A DNA stretch of 12,084 bases from CAYNNP01 sp964398215 (GTDB lineage Bacteria; Planctomycetota; Planctomycetia; Pirellulales; Pirellulaceae): positions 1 to 12,084 of the forward strand of contig CAYNNP010000206.1 in the NCBI GenBank assembly GCA_964398215.1, in the 5' to 3' direction. Below, in pieces: positions 1 to 8,285 of this stretch. The position numbers and the translations under genes are program-made. Numbering within the stretch: position 1 is the stretch's first letter; each line of letters opens with the position of its first letter. The notes beneath the pieces are model-generated. The model ran no database searches. It had not been told where the DNA came from and saw only the letters and a program-made list of their open reading frames with translations.

Positions 1-381
1 CTTAGGCATCTTTCGCATCACGGTGTACAGCATCGCGCGCTTGGCGTCCTCTGTCTTCAGCTTCGTTTTCACAATCAGAGCTCCAGCTGGATACTTGCCC
101 ACTCCAGACTTGATTGTGTTGGCGGCGTTCTTGGTCACGTAGACGTTACAATAGACATTCGAATAGCTTTCAATATGAACGTTGTGAGGTGCATCGAATA
201 TCGGAGCCCTGCAAAGACCCGCCGCCGGATCCGACATCAAATGTGGCTTGTTGGTAATCCGCACCAGTTTCGTTAGGTCAGTAGCACGCCGCACAATTGT
301 TGTATCGTCGTCCTCTCCTGCTTTGGACACCGTGCTAAGGCAAATGCCACACAAGAACAGATAGTTGATGTGATTCTTCAT
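1..381 (-). CDS. Secreted cytochrome P460-like protein (3' part beyond window)
   Basis: This gene is read leftwards from an ATG at 381-379. It stays open for 127 codons to the window edge, so its C-terminus is missing. Residues 1-21 look like a signal peptide with a cut near SKA|GED. The body contains segments I associate with P460-family proteins: NVYVTKNAANTIKSG (about 79-93), then YPAGALIVKTKL (98-109), then LYTVMRKM (118-125). Family members are periplasmic; some bind a modified haem through a C-terminal CxxCH and oxidise hydroxylamine, but many planctomycete relatives lack demonstrated activity. The part that would hold the haem motif is outside the window, so haem binding cannot be judged. 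It is divergent from the propeller gene at 653. No clear Shine-Dalgarno was seen. Family assignment is from recalled motifs and is moderately sure; coding status is well supported by the long open frame with signal peptide. Confidence 0.6.
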   Translation of the reverse strand, partial: MKNHINYLFLCGICLSTVSKAGEDDDTTIVRRATDLTKLVRITNKPHLMSDPAAGLCRAPIFDAPHNVHIESYSNVYCNVYVTKNAANTIKSGVGKYPAGALIVKTKLKTEDAKRAMLYTVMRKMPK

Positions 382-504
382 TGGCTCGCACCGTTTGGGA
401 CTGAGTATTTTTCGGACAGCGTCCTGCACTGTCTGAAACAAGATAAAATCGGTTAGTTATCCTGACAATTGTACCCGTTGGTTGCTAGGTTGAAGTTGGC
501 AGTA

Positions 505-518
505 CCGCCATTTGGCGG
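505..518. promoter_or_regulatory. Small perfect palindrome in the divergent intergenic region
   Basis: CCGCCA-TT-TGGCGG is a 6-bp inverted repeat with a 2-nt centre. It lies between the divergent P460-like gene (start at 381) and the propeller gene (start at 653), inside the 271-bp gap at 382-652. Its position would suit an operator for either gene, but a chance palindrome is possible. I saw no convincing -35/-10 pair that it overlaps. The rest of the gap shows nothing else that I can name. Confidence 0.25.
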
Positions 519-652
519 AGTATTGTGAAGTCGCCTGCCCAGCGAACGACCCACGATGCTCAGTCGCTGTATAATCCGCATCTGACCCGTGAACGGATAT
601 CTGGCAACGCCTTGTATTCTTGATCCTCTTTCTTGCTTACATAATTCAACCA

Positions 653-1999
653 ATGACAATTCGTATCGCTCTCTTCACTGTCGCTTACACGCTGGCAATG
701 TGTGCATTTGGTTTTGCACAAGAAGCCTCTTGGCCGCGTTTGTTGAATTCTGGATTCGATGGTATCGCCGAAACGGATTCGACATCGATCGACTGGACCG
801 CGATGCCAAAATTTCACTGGGCACTTTCGGTCGGAGAAGGATACGGCTTAGGGTCCGTTGACGGTAAACGGTACTATCATTTCGATGCCTTTGAAAAACA
901 AGAACGCGTGCGATGCATTGATTTGGCTTCTGGCGAAGTCGTTTGGTCCGAGGCAATTCCGCTGCGTTATCGAGACATTTATGGCTACGAAAATGGCCCG
1001 CGCAGTACTCCGACAATCGCTGGCGATCAATTGATCACCTTTGGCGTCGCTGGGACTTTGCAAAGCCGTGAAAAGCAAACCGGCAAGCTACAGTGGAGCG
1101 TTGATACAAATCAGACTTATGGCGTCGTGCAGAACTTTTTCGGAGTTGGCAGTTCACCGTTGATTGCGGATGACAAAGTGATCGTGATGATCGGAGGCAG
1201 TCCAGCAGAAGACGCCAAAATCGCGCCAGGCCAGTTGGATCGTGTTGCTCCCAACGGCTCAGCAGTGGTCGCGTTTGATTTAAAAACAGGTAAAGAAATC
1301 TGGAAGTCTGGCGATGACTTGGCAAGCTACAGTAGTCCGCGAACGATGAAGATTGGTGATCGCATCGCGGTGCTGGCCTTTGCCCGCGATCATCTGCTGG
1401 CGATTGATGCTGCTACAGGAAAGTTGCTTTGGAAATATGGCCACCGTGCAAAGACCCTGGAAAGTGTCAACGCGATCATTCCTATCGTCGTGGATGACCG
1501 AGTATTTATCAGTGAGTGCTACAACGTAGGTAGCGTCCTGTTGAAAGTGACCGAGTCGGACGCCAAAGAAATCTGGAAAGACCCTGGTGGAAATCGGCGC
1601 AAGCAGGCAATGAGGACTCATTGGTCAACGCCTGTATTGATTGACGACTTTCTGTATGGCTGTAGCGGCCGAAACGGACCTGATAGCGACTTTCGATGTG
1701 TCAGGTTTAGCACTGGCGAAGTACAGTGGAAAGATGATCGGAGCATTCGCAGTTCTGTGACACGTGTCGGCAATCACTTGGTGGTACTAGAAGAACGAGG
1801 GGTGTTGCATTTCATGAAAGCCGACCCCACCAAATTGCAGATCACCGGCGAGTGGGAGTTGGGCAAAGTGGATGGTGATCGTCCTGCAATTCGCTATCCG
1901 TGCTGGGCGGCGCCGATTATCGTTGGGAAAAATATGATTGTTCGCGGCGACAAGACTGTTTTGTGTTTGCAGTTGGTCGATCAAACGCCTGCAAAGTAA
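653..1999 (+). CDS. Exported PQQ-like (BamB-type) beta-propeller protein
   Basis: This 448-residue protein has a signal peptide (residues 1-22, cut near GFA|QE). A series of propeller-blade signatures of the form TGxxxW follows: SGEVVW (about 93-98), TGKLQW (142-148), TGKEIW (212-217), TGKLLW (254-260) and TGEVQW (354-359). These mark the PQQ-binding-like or BamB-like repeat family, whose members are mostly protein-interaction or scaffold propellers; quinone binding is not implied. The frame opens further upstream with a TTG at 620, but that would add 11 residues in front of a good signal peptide, so the ATG at 653 is preferred. Neither start has a clear Shine-Dalgarno. The PSD1 gene begins 54 bp downstream on the same strand, which suggests co-transcription. 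No dehydrogenase domain or CxxCH is visible, so a quinoprotein dehydrogenase role is unlikely. Confidence 0.85.
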   Translation: MTIRIALFTVAYTLAMCAFGFAQEASWPRLLNSGFDGIAETDSTSIDWTAMPKFHWALSVGEGYGLGSVDGKRYYHFDAFEKQERVRCIDLASGEVVWSEAIPLRYRDIYGYENGPRSTPTIAGDQLITFGVAGTLQSREKQTGKLQWSVDTNQTYGVVQNFFGVGSSPLIADDKVIVMIGGSPAEDAKIAPGQLDRVAPNGSAVVAFDLKTGKEIWKSGDDLASYSSPRTMKIGDRIAVLAFARDHLLAIDAATGKLLWKYGHRAKTLESVNAIIPIVVDDRVFISECYNVGSVLLKVTESDAKEIWKDPGGNRRKQAMRTHWSTPVLIDDFLYGCSGRNGPDSDFRCVRFSTGEVQWKDDRSIRSSVTRVGNHLVVLEERGVLHFMKADPTKLQITGEWELGKVDGDRPAIRYPCWAAPIIVGKNMIVRGDKTVLCLQLVDQTPAK

Positions 2000-2053
2000 G
2001 TCAGTTGTTGTCCGCTGCCAATCGTTTCACATCACTCGGAGCCGACCTGACGT

Positions 2054-4816
2054 ATGATTCTGTTTCGCTACCTGCCGGTCTTTGTCGTCGCGTTTGCAGT
2101 GAGCTTTGCGAGTGCGGAACGTGTTGATTTCAAGAAACAGGTCTTGCCGATCCTGCAAGAACATTGTTTCCATTGTCACGCCGAAGATGAACAAGAATCG
2201 GGGCTGCGATTGGACCTGCGTCCTCGGATGTTGCGCGGTGGTGATTCGGGGTTGGCTGCTGTTGTACCAAGCAAACCTGATAAGAGTTACTTGATCGAAG
2301 TCATTAACCATGTTGATGAAGACATGGCGATGCCTCCCGACGAAGACAAAATCCCCAAGGAACAAATCGATCTACTGACACGCTGGATTGCTGAAGGCGC
2401 TGTTTGGCCTGGCCAGATGGATTTGGTTGACGAACGAAAAACTGATCATTGGGCGTTTCAGCCCGTTACGCGCCCGGCGATTCCAAAATCAAAGAATGAT
2501 TCGTACTCTGCGATCGATCGATTTCTGGATCGGAAGCTTGTGGAAAACGAATTGAGTTTTTCAGCAGCAGCATCGCCCCGGTCCTTGATTCGGCGTGCGT
2601 CAATCGTGCTAACCGGCTTGGCGCCAACAACTGCTGAACTGGATGAATTCCTAGCGTCTTATGAAGATGATCCAGACCGAGCCTATGAAGCTCTTGTGGA
2701 TCGCCTGATGCAGTCACCGCATTTCGGCGAGCGTTGGGCACAGCATTGGTTGGACGTGATTCGCTGGGCGGAAACGAATGGTTCGGAATCGAATCTGTAC
2801 CGCAAGAACGCGTGGATCTATCGCGATTATGTTGCCCGATCGTTCAACGAAGACAAGCCGTACGACCAGTTTGTCAGAGAGCAAATCGCCGGTGACACAA
2901 TGGGCTCAGGTGAAGCAACCGGTTTTCTAGTGGCCGGACCGCACGTCCCTGCCGCAACGGTTGGTCGCGAACCGACAGCGATTCGGCAGGCTCGCGCTGA
3001 TCGAATGGATGAAATCATGCAAACCGTTGGCGCTTCGATGCTAGGCATCACCGTCGGGTGTGCTAGGTGTCACAACCATAAATTCGATCCGTTCACGATC
3101 ACGGATTATTACGCGATGACGGGTGTCTTTGCAGACATCGAGTTCGGCGGCCGGTTCCCAGAGTTTGCAGCGGACCACCCACGGCGGCAGCGCGGCGAAG
3201 AAATTTGGAAACAAATCGCAGCGGAACGAAAACGACTTCGCAAAATCGGCCCCTGGGAAGAAAACTGGGGTGCGTACCGTGAGATGCACTTCAAGCCTGT
3301 TTCGACAAAGGCGATTCGGATTCGATTCAAAGCGGCCAATGTTAGCTTGGACGAACTGCAGGTCTATGGAGATGCGGAACGGAATCGAAATCTGGCGCTC
3401 GCTTCTAACGGCGCGAAGCTGACGGCGTTTCCGATGCAAGGTGCGGACAATCGTAATCCCGCAGAACGGCTGAATGATGGTGAGTTTGGGACGATGGTGT
3501 GGCGAGCCAAGTTCGATTCAAAGTCGAAAGAACGAGCATGGATCGAAGTCGTTTTTGCAGAAGAGGCGACCATCAACCGCGTGCAAATGAGCAATAACCG
3601 AGAGTACTTTTACGAAACGGACTACTTGGACAAAAAACCGAGCTTGCCTCGATACGAATATGACCTGGACGTGATGGATTCCAACGGCGAGTGGAAACCA
3701 TGGGTTGGTACTTGGTTTGCAAACAAGAAATTGGACCAACAGAACCCCGAACGTAAAAAGGTATTGCAGCAGGTTCAGAAGCATATCGAAACACTTGCCG
3801 AGCAAGCGCCGCGACCTAGTTTTGTTGGCCGTTTTGTTCCACCGGCAAAGACGTATGTGCTGCACCGCGGTAGCCCCGAAAGCCCGCGCGACGAAGTTGC
3901 TCCCGCAGGGCCCGCAATTTTTGCTGGCGATTTGGGGCTTACCAGCATGGCGAAAGGATCGTTGCGGCGAGCGAAATTCGCTGACTGGATTGTCGATTCG
4001 GAAAACCCGCTTACAGCGCGCGTGATCACAAATCGACTTTGGCATCACGTCTTCGGGCAAGGGATCGTTCCGACCACCAGCGATTTTGGCGAAGCCGGGG
4101 CGCGGGCTTCTCATCCACAGCTATTGGATTGGCTGGCGAGCGAATTAGGTGATCCGGCAGTTGACGCCCATGCAAAGCCGTGGTCGATGAAGCGGATGAT
4201 TCGCATGATGGTGATGTCCAGAGCATTCCGGCAATCCAGTGCGCCAACGAGTGTTGGAATGAAGAGCGACGCAGCGTCGACTTTGCTGTGGCGTTTCCCA
4301 CCCAAACGGGTCGATGCAGAAGTCATTCGGGACAACATTCTGCTGGCATCGGGAAAACTGGATCGGACAATCGGCGGTCGCAGTTTCCGAATCCACAACG
4401 TAAAAAAAACGTATGCTCAATGGGAAGTGGTTGATAACCACGGTCCGGAAACTTGGCGCCGGATGCTTTACCAAGAACGAATGCGTCGTGTTGACGATCG
4501 CATGTTCACGGCGTTCGATTTTCCCGATTGTGGGCAGGTTCGTGCAAAGCGGCCGGTATCAACAACGCCGCTACAAGCGTTGAATTTGCTGAACAGTGAT
4601 TTTGTTCTTCAGCAGTCTGATTTGATCGCCCAGCGTGCCAAAACGATCGGCGAAAGCGATCCGGCGAAAACCGTTGAAGCCTGTTTTCAACTGCTGCTTG
4701 GGCGACCACCAACGGATGCGGAACGGTCGGCTTGTCTGGCAATGGCAACCGAGCATGGGATGAACGTTGTTTGTCGTGCCCTGATCAACTCTAACGAATT
4801 CGCATTCCTCCCATAA
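2054..4816 (+). CDS. PSD1-type diheme cytochrome c protein (PSCyt1-DUF1549-DUF1553)
   Basis: This is a 920-residue exported protein with the planctomycete-type PSD1 architecture. A signal peptide covers residues 1-21 (cut near ASA|ER). A PSCyt1 cytochrome c domain follows with haem motif CFHCH at 38-42 and the typical SGLRLDLR just after. The PSCyt2/DUF1549 region covers about 140-360, with a second haem motif CARCH at 336-340 continuing as NHKFDP. About 411-548 looks like a discoidin (F5/8 C) beta-sandwich: it includes ELQVYG, LNDG and WIEVVF segments. TYVLHRGSPESPRDE near 598 and FADWIVDSENPLTARVITNR from about 640 mark DUF1553, which continues to the C-terminus with TTPLQALNLLNS near 838. 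The biochemical role of the family is not established; electron transfer plus glycan handling in the envelope is a common guess. It ends 6 bp before the DUF1501 gene, its usual partner. A GGAG at 2038-2041 is a weak, rather distant Shine-Dalgarno. Confidence 0.93.
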   Translation: MILFRYLPVFVVAFAVSFASAERVDFKKQVLPILQEHCFHCHAEDEQESGLRLDLRPRMLRGGDSGLAAVVPSKPDKSYLIEVINHVDEDMAMPPDEDKIPKEQIDLLTRWIAEGAVWPGQMDLVDERKTDHWAFQPVTRPAIPKSKNDSYSAIDRFLDRKLVENELSFSAAASPRSLIRRASIVLTGLAPTTAELDEFLASYEDDPDRAYEALVDRLMQSPHFGERWAQHWLDVIRWAETNGSESNLYRKNAWIYRDYVARSFNEDKPYDQFVREQIAGDTMGSGEATGFLVAGPHVPAATVGREPTAIRQARADRMDEIMQTVGASMLGITVGCARCHNHKFDPFTITDYYAMTGVFADIEFGGRFPEFAADHPRRQRGEEIWKQIAAERKRLRKIGPWEENWGAYREMHFKPVSTKAIRIRFKAANVSLDELQVYGDAERNRNLALASNGAKLTAFPMQGADNRNPAERLNDGEFGTMVWRAKFDSKSKERAWIEVVFAEEATINRVQMSNNREYFYETDYLDKKPSLPRYEYDLDVMDSNGEWKPWVGTWFANKKLDQQNPERKKVLQQVQKHIETLAEQAPRPSFVGRFVPPAKTYVLHRGSPESPRDEVAPAGPAIFAGDLGLTSMAKGSLRRAKFADWIVDSENPLTARVITNRLWHHVFGQGIVPTTSDFGEAGARASHPQLLDWLASELGDPAVDAHAKPWSMKRMIRMMVMSRAFRQSSAPTSVGMKSDAASTLLWRFPPKRVDAEVIRDNILLASGKLDRTIGGRSFRIHNVKKTYAQWEVVDNHGPETWRRMLYQERMRRVDDRMFTAFDFPDCGQVRAKRPVSTTPLQALNLLNSDFVLQQSDLIAQRAKTIGESDPAKTVEACFQLLLGRPPTDAERSACLAMATEHGMNVVCRALINSNEFAFLP

Positions 4817-4822
4817 AGCATC

Positions 4823-6331
4823 ATGTCGAACCCAGAAAAGATATCGCTTCACGGTCGTCGACTATTGGATCGTCGCGGGTTCCTTGGTACGGCCGGGTTG
4901 TCAGCCAGTGGGCTAGCACTTGCCAGTATGCTTAGCAACGATGGGCTGCTAGCTGACGACAAACCGCAAACGGTCAGTGGCAAAGTACCGATTCGGCCAG
5001 TGATCGATCCGAACAAACCGTACGCAAGTCGCAAGCCGCATTTCGATGTCCCGGCAAAGCAGGTCTTGGTGATCTATTTGCCTGGTGCTGTTAGCCATGT
5101 CGATACGTTTGATTACAAACCCGCGCTGACGAAACTGCACGGACAAAAACCGCCCGGGTTACCAGCCGTCACATTCGAAGGACCACCTGGGAACATTGCG
5201 AAACCGTTTTGGGATTTCAAGCCACACGGCGAGACGGGCAAAATGGTTTCAGGTCTGTTTCCGTTTCTGGGCAAGCAAGTTGACGATTTCTGTTTTTTGC
5301 ATGCGATGACCACCGACACAAGCGCTCATCCGCAAGGTGAAAATTTCATGAACACGGGTTTTACGATGGAAGGTTTTCCATCGTTTGGCGCCTGGGTGAC
5401 GTATGCACTGGGAACAGAGAACCAAGAGTTGCCGGCGTTCGTGGCAATCAACGATCCGCGGGGCTTGGCAAGAAGTGGTAAGAACAATTTTGGTAGCGGG
5501 TTCTTGCCAGCTGCATTCCAAGGCACCGATTTCAACGCAGGTAATCCGCCCAATAATCTGCATCGTCCCAAGTCGTTGACGGCAAAGTCGGATCGCGGAA
5601 CGGTCGATTTGCTACAGCGGCTGAATGCGATGCACCTAGAAAAGTATCCCGGTGATTCGAATTTGGCAGGCAGGATTGCCAGCTACGAACTCGCTGGCCG
5701 GATGCAGACTTCTGTGCCCGATGTGATGGATTTGTCAGCCGAGACTGAGTCGACGATGAAAGCATACGGAGTCGAAGGTGGTTCCGAGCTACGCGGGGAT
5801 TACGCCAGAAATTGTATCTTGGCGAGGCGGTTGCTGGAAAAGGGCGTTCGTGTCGTGCAGCTCTTCAACGGCAGCGATCCGTCGGGCGGCAACGGTGTGA
5901 CGAACTGGGATTCACACAGCAACATTTTAAAGACGCATTCGATGCAAGCCGAGATCATGGATAAGCCGACCGCAGCGCTGCTTGCGGATTTACGGCAACG
6001 TGGAATGCTGGAAAATACGTTGGTCGTATGGGCAACCGAATTTGGACGCATGCCGTTCTTGCAGTCCAATGGAACAGGCCGCGACCACAATCCAAACGCC
6101 TTCACATGCTTTCTGACCGGCGCGGGAGTCAAGCAAGGGTTCAGCTATGGCAAGAGTGATGAATTTGGATTCAAAGCCATCGAGAACAAAACAACGGTTT
6201 TCGATTTCAACGCAACTCTTTTGCATTTGATGGGACTGGATCACGAACGTCTAACGTTTTATCACAACGGTCTGGAACGCAGGCTTACCAACGTTCATGG
6301 CGAAGTTATCAAGAACGTTTTGAAGGCTTGA
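4823..6331 (+). CDS. DUF1501 protein with Tat signal
   Basis: This 502-residue protein begins 6 bp after the PSD1 gene, so the two are almost certainly one transcript. The N-terminus has a twin-arginine signal, DRRGFLGTAG with R17-R18, followed by a hydrophobic stretch to about residue 38, which predicts folded export by the Tat route. DUF1501 belongs to the alkaline phosphatase/sulfatase-like fold. Matching landmarks are SHVDTFD (H92, D94, D97), HPQGENFMNTG, WDSHSN (W362-H365), WATEFGRMP (403-411) and GRDHNPNAF (H422). These Asp and His residues are plausible metal ligands by analogy with the fold; no substrate can be inferred. Length is normal for the family and the frame is intact. The pairing with PSD1 is one of the most repeated gene neighbourhoods in planctomycetes. 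Confidence 0.93.
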   Translation: MSNPEKISLHGRRLLDRRGFLGTAGLSASGLALASMLSNDGLLADDKPQTVSGKVPIRPVIDPNKPYASRKPHFDVPAKQVLVIYLPGAVSHVDTFDYKPALTKLHGQKPPGLPAVTFEGPPGNIAKPFWDFKPHGETGKMVSGLFPFLGKQVDDFCFLHAMTTDTSAHPQGENFMNTGFTMEGFPSFGAWVTYALGTENQELPAFVAINDPRGLARSGKNNFGSGFLPAAFQGTDFNAGNPPNNLHRPKSLTAKSDRGTVDLLQRLNAMHLEKYPGDSNLAGRIASYELAGRMQTSVPDVMDLSAETESTMKAYGVEGGSELRGDYARNCILARRLLEKGVRVVQLFNGSDPSGGNGVTNWDSHSNILKTHSMQAEIMDKPTAALLADLRQRGMLENTLVVWATEFGRMPFLQSNGTGRDHNPNAFTCFLTGAGVKQGFSYGKSDEFGFKAIENKTTVFDFNATLLHLMGLDHERLTFYHNGLERRLTNVHGEVIKNVLKA

Positions 6332-6381
6332 GTCTTTGATCCAGCTGCGATGCAGATCGTCGCTGAAAGACTATCTTTAAT

Positions 6382-6410
6382 AAGCCCGTTGTGCTGAGCC
6401 GATTGGGCTT
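6382..6410 (+). terminator. Possible weak terminator hairpin after DUF1501
   Basis: AAGCCC at 6382-6387 pairs with GGGCTT at 6405-6410 across a 17-nt loop, about 50 bp after the DUF1501 stop. There is no T-run after the stem, so a classical intrinsic terminator is not shown. It may simply be an inverted repeat in the 141-bp gap before the next gene. Confidence 0.25.
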
Positions 6411-6472
6411 CCACCTCCTGGTCTTTTCTTGATAGGTAGGGTTGGTTGATTGAAATCAGTGGGTCTCAAAAA

Positions 6473-7156
6473 ATGTGGAAACTGAGTGTTTGTCTGTCCA
6501 CCCTCGGCTTGATCGTATCCAGTGGGTGCGTCGCGCCGACAGGAATACTGCGCTCGCGCTGGGCGATGGATGACCCGAAGTATGCCGAAAAATATGCTGA
6601 CGGCGCCCCCAAGTCCGATGTGCTCGGGAAACTGAAACAAGCAGCCGATGCAAGATTCGTTGAAGGAGCCTCAGGGCTGTACGGGTCTGCCGGCGTCTCC
6701 GCGCGACCCAGTGGCAATCGAACATGGGGCACAGTCGAAGTCGGTACGGAATCTTATTTGGCGTCATTCTTGACCGTGCGAGGATCCTTGATGGGCGCCA
6801 CCGATGGCGATGACTATTTCACAGGTGCCGATGCGGGCCTCCGCGTTCAATTGCCAACTCGACTAGCGCCGTTTGCTGGCGTCGGAGTATTTCTGGGGGC
6901 AGCAGAAGAAGAAGTTTTGGCTGACAACGACTGGATTGACAATGATGACGACGGCCGGATCGACGAACCGGGCGAAGAACGCGAGCGATTCTCGGGTGCC
7001 TTGGCTGCGTTCTACCCCGAGCTCGGAACTCACTTTTGGTGGAATCCCAATGTTCGTCTGACTGGTTTCGGCCGCTACTTTGTGACGACGCATGGCCGTC
7101 GCAATGACGACTGGGTTGTCGGTATCGGACTGGCACTGTTTTCAGGCTCAGAATAG
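6473..7156 (+). CDS. Putative outer-membrane beta-barrel lipoprotein with acidic loop
   Basis: This is a 227-residue protein starting at ATG 6473; an in-frame TTG at 6446 would place nine polar residues ahead of the signal and is less likely. Residues 1-18 are a hydrophobic signal ending in SSGC, so Cys19 may be lipidated, although Ser at -3 is not an ideal lipobox residue. From about 68 onward, alternating segments such as SAGVSARP, GTVEVGTESYLASFLTVRGSL, LAPFAGVGVFLG and the near-terminal WVVGIGLALF resemble strands of a small outer-membrane barrel. An acidic segment at 151-168 (DNDWIDNDDDGRIDEPGE) resembles a calcium loop of the dockerin or thrombospondin type 3 kind. I do not recognise a named family. 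It is separated from DUF1501 by 141 bp and probably has its own promoter, which I could not identify. Confidence 0.75.
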   Translation: MWKLSVCLSTLGLIVSSGCVAPTGILRSRWAMDDPKYAEKYADGAPKSDVLGKLKQAADARFVEGASGLYGSAGVSARPSGNRTWGTVEVGTESYLASFLTVRGSLMGATDGDDYFTGADAGLRVQLPTRLAPFAGVGVFLGAAEEEVLADNDWIDNDDDGRIDEPGEERERFSGALAAFYPELGTHFWWNPNVRLTGFGRYFVTTHGRRNDDWVVGIGLALFSGSE

Positions 7157-7240
7157 TAGTGGCCCAGTCCACGTCTACGATGGCAACTGCGCAGCCTTTG
7201 CGTTCGGATACAATGGGTGGATGCACTTCCGAACATCAGG

Positions 7241-7290
7241 TCAGGCCGTAGCCGGAGTCGACAGACTTCGGGTTTTAATAAACGGCCTGA
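7241..7290. repeat. Inverted repeat upstream of the DUF4159 gene
   Basis: TCAGGCCGT at 7241-7249 is perfectly complementary to ACGGCCTGA at 7282-7290, with a 32-nt loop. It lies in the 197-bp gap before the DUF4159 gene. It could form a stem in the leader or act as a terminator for the upstream lipoprotein gene. No T-run follows, so its role is open. Confidence 0.35.
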
Positions 7291-7353
7291 ATTCTGGTGA
7301 ATCCAGCTACGATAGAATTACTGCATCAGTATGCTTGCCCATCGGTCTTTGAT

Positions 7354-8202
7354 ATGCGAACTCCCATCCTAAAGCTCAATCGAACAATGCTGGTTGTTGG
7401 GATGGTGCTATTGAGTTTTGCGGCCTGCACGTTCGCACAACAGATGATGCGAGGAGCAAACCCGCCGCTACGAAGTGGATTGGGTCGAGAGGGAGTGCCA
7501 ACATGGGAGCCCAGTACTGATTCCACCAGCGACACATTTACCTTTGTACGGCTACGCTATCGGTCGACGTACAATCATTTTCGCACGCATTGGAGTGGCG
7601 ACTATCCCGGCGCCGATTTGAATCTCTCCTATCGGCTACAACAACTGACTTCACTGGACGTTTCACCAGACGGACTGGTGCTGGACATGACGGATGAAAG
7701 AATTCACAACTACCCATTCGTCTTCATGAGTTCACCGGGAAAGATGTATTTGGAAACGGATGAAGTCGAAGGTCTTCGGCGCTATCTAACCAATGGTGGC
7801 TTTCTGATGGTCGATGATTTCTGGGGCCGGGAATACCTGGAGCATGTGATGGGCGAACTGGCCCAAGTGATGCCCGGTGTGACGCCGGTTGAACTGCCGC
7901 TATCGCATCCGATTTTCAACATGGTCTACAAACTGGATAGAAAACCTCAAGTGCCAAGTCTCAATGCTTGGCAACAAGGTTACGACATCGAACCATGGCA
8001 CGGCGACATGTCTGACCCCAAGCCACATTTCCTGGCCTACCATGACGAACAAGGAAATATCATGGCGCTGCTTTGTCATAACAATGACTTGGCCGATGGC
8101 TGGGAACGCGAAGGCGAAAACGCAGACTATTACAGCAGATTTTCGGTTCCCTATTCTTATCCGATGGGCATTAACATCGTCGTCTATGCAATGACCCATT
8201 AG
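7354..8202 (+). CDS. Secreted DUF4159 domain protein
   Basis: This is a 282-residue protein. The frame also offers a GTG at 7297, but the ATG at 7354 puts a normal signal peptide first (residues 1-29, hydrophobic core MLVVGMVLLSFAA, cut near TFAQ|QM). The rest, about 60-282, matches the DUF4159 pattern as I recall it: WSGDYPGADLNLSYRLQQLT (80-99), then YPFVFMSSPGKMYL (120-133), GGFLMVDDFWG (148-158), LPLSHPIF (181-188), HNNDLADGWE (242-251) and a C-terminal YPMGINIVVYAMTH. The domain is thought to resemble a class-I amidotransferase fold without its catalytic set, and its function is unknown. DUF4159 proteins are often encoded next to MoxR ATPase, DUF58 and Bat-type genes; none is present here, so this copy stands alone. 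A pair of palindromic repeats begins 37 bp after its stop. Confidence 0.87.
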   Translation: MRTPILKLNRTMLVVGMVLLSFAACTFAQQMMRGANPPLRSGLGREGVPTWEPSTDSTSDTFTFVRLRYRSTYNHFRTHWSGDYPGADLNLSYRLQQLTSLDVSPDGLVLDMTDERIHNYPFVFMSSPGKMYLETDEVEGLRRYLTNGGFLMVDDFWGREYLEHVMGELAQVMPGVTPVELPLSHPIFNMVYKLDRKPQVPSLNAWQQGYDIEPWHGDMSDPKPHFLAYHDEQGNIMALLCHNNDLADGWEREGENADYYSRFSVPYSYPMGINIVVYAMTH

Positions 8203-8239
8203 TGTTGCGTTTCAACTAAAAGTTGGCGTGTCGCCTTTC

Positions 8240-8285
8240 GTGGCACGGCTGTCCCAGCCGTGAATCCTCGACTCGGAGAGTCGAG
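8240..8285. repeat. Double palindrome, REP-like intergenic element
   Basis: Two hairpins lie close together. CACGGCT (8244-8250) pairs with AGCCGTG (8256-8262) over a 5-nt loop. CTCGACTC (8267-8274) pairs with GAGTCGAG (8278-8285) over a 3-nt loop. No T-run follows, so they look more like dispersed palindromic repeats than terminators. The first unit shares the outer GTGGCA and the GGCT/AGCC core with the element at 11357-11450. The remaining part of the 273-bp gap (8286-8475) is fairly AT-rich, with a small TTTACC...GGTAAA inverted repeat at 8352-8375, and holds no gene that I can see. Confidence 0.7.

Noticed and set aside
618..652. Possible promoter (TTGATC and CATAAT) before the propeller gene
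   Set aside because: The spacer is only 14 nt and the -10 would lie 7 nt from the start codon, so the match is too weak.
3518..4114. 198-codon open frame on the minus strand
   Set aside because: It lies wholly inside the PSD1 gene, whose domains are clear; its translation has no motif and reads as an antisense shadow.
6819..7226. 135-codon minus-strand frame
   Set aside because: It is antisense to the lipoprotein gene and gives an Arg/His/Ser-rich sequence without signal or domain.
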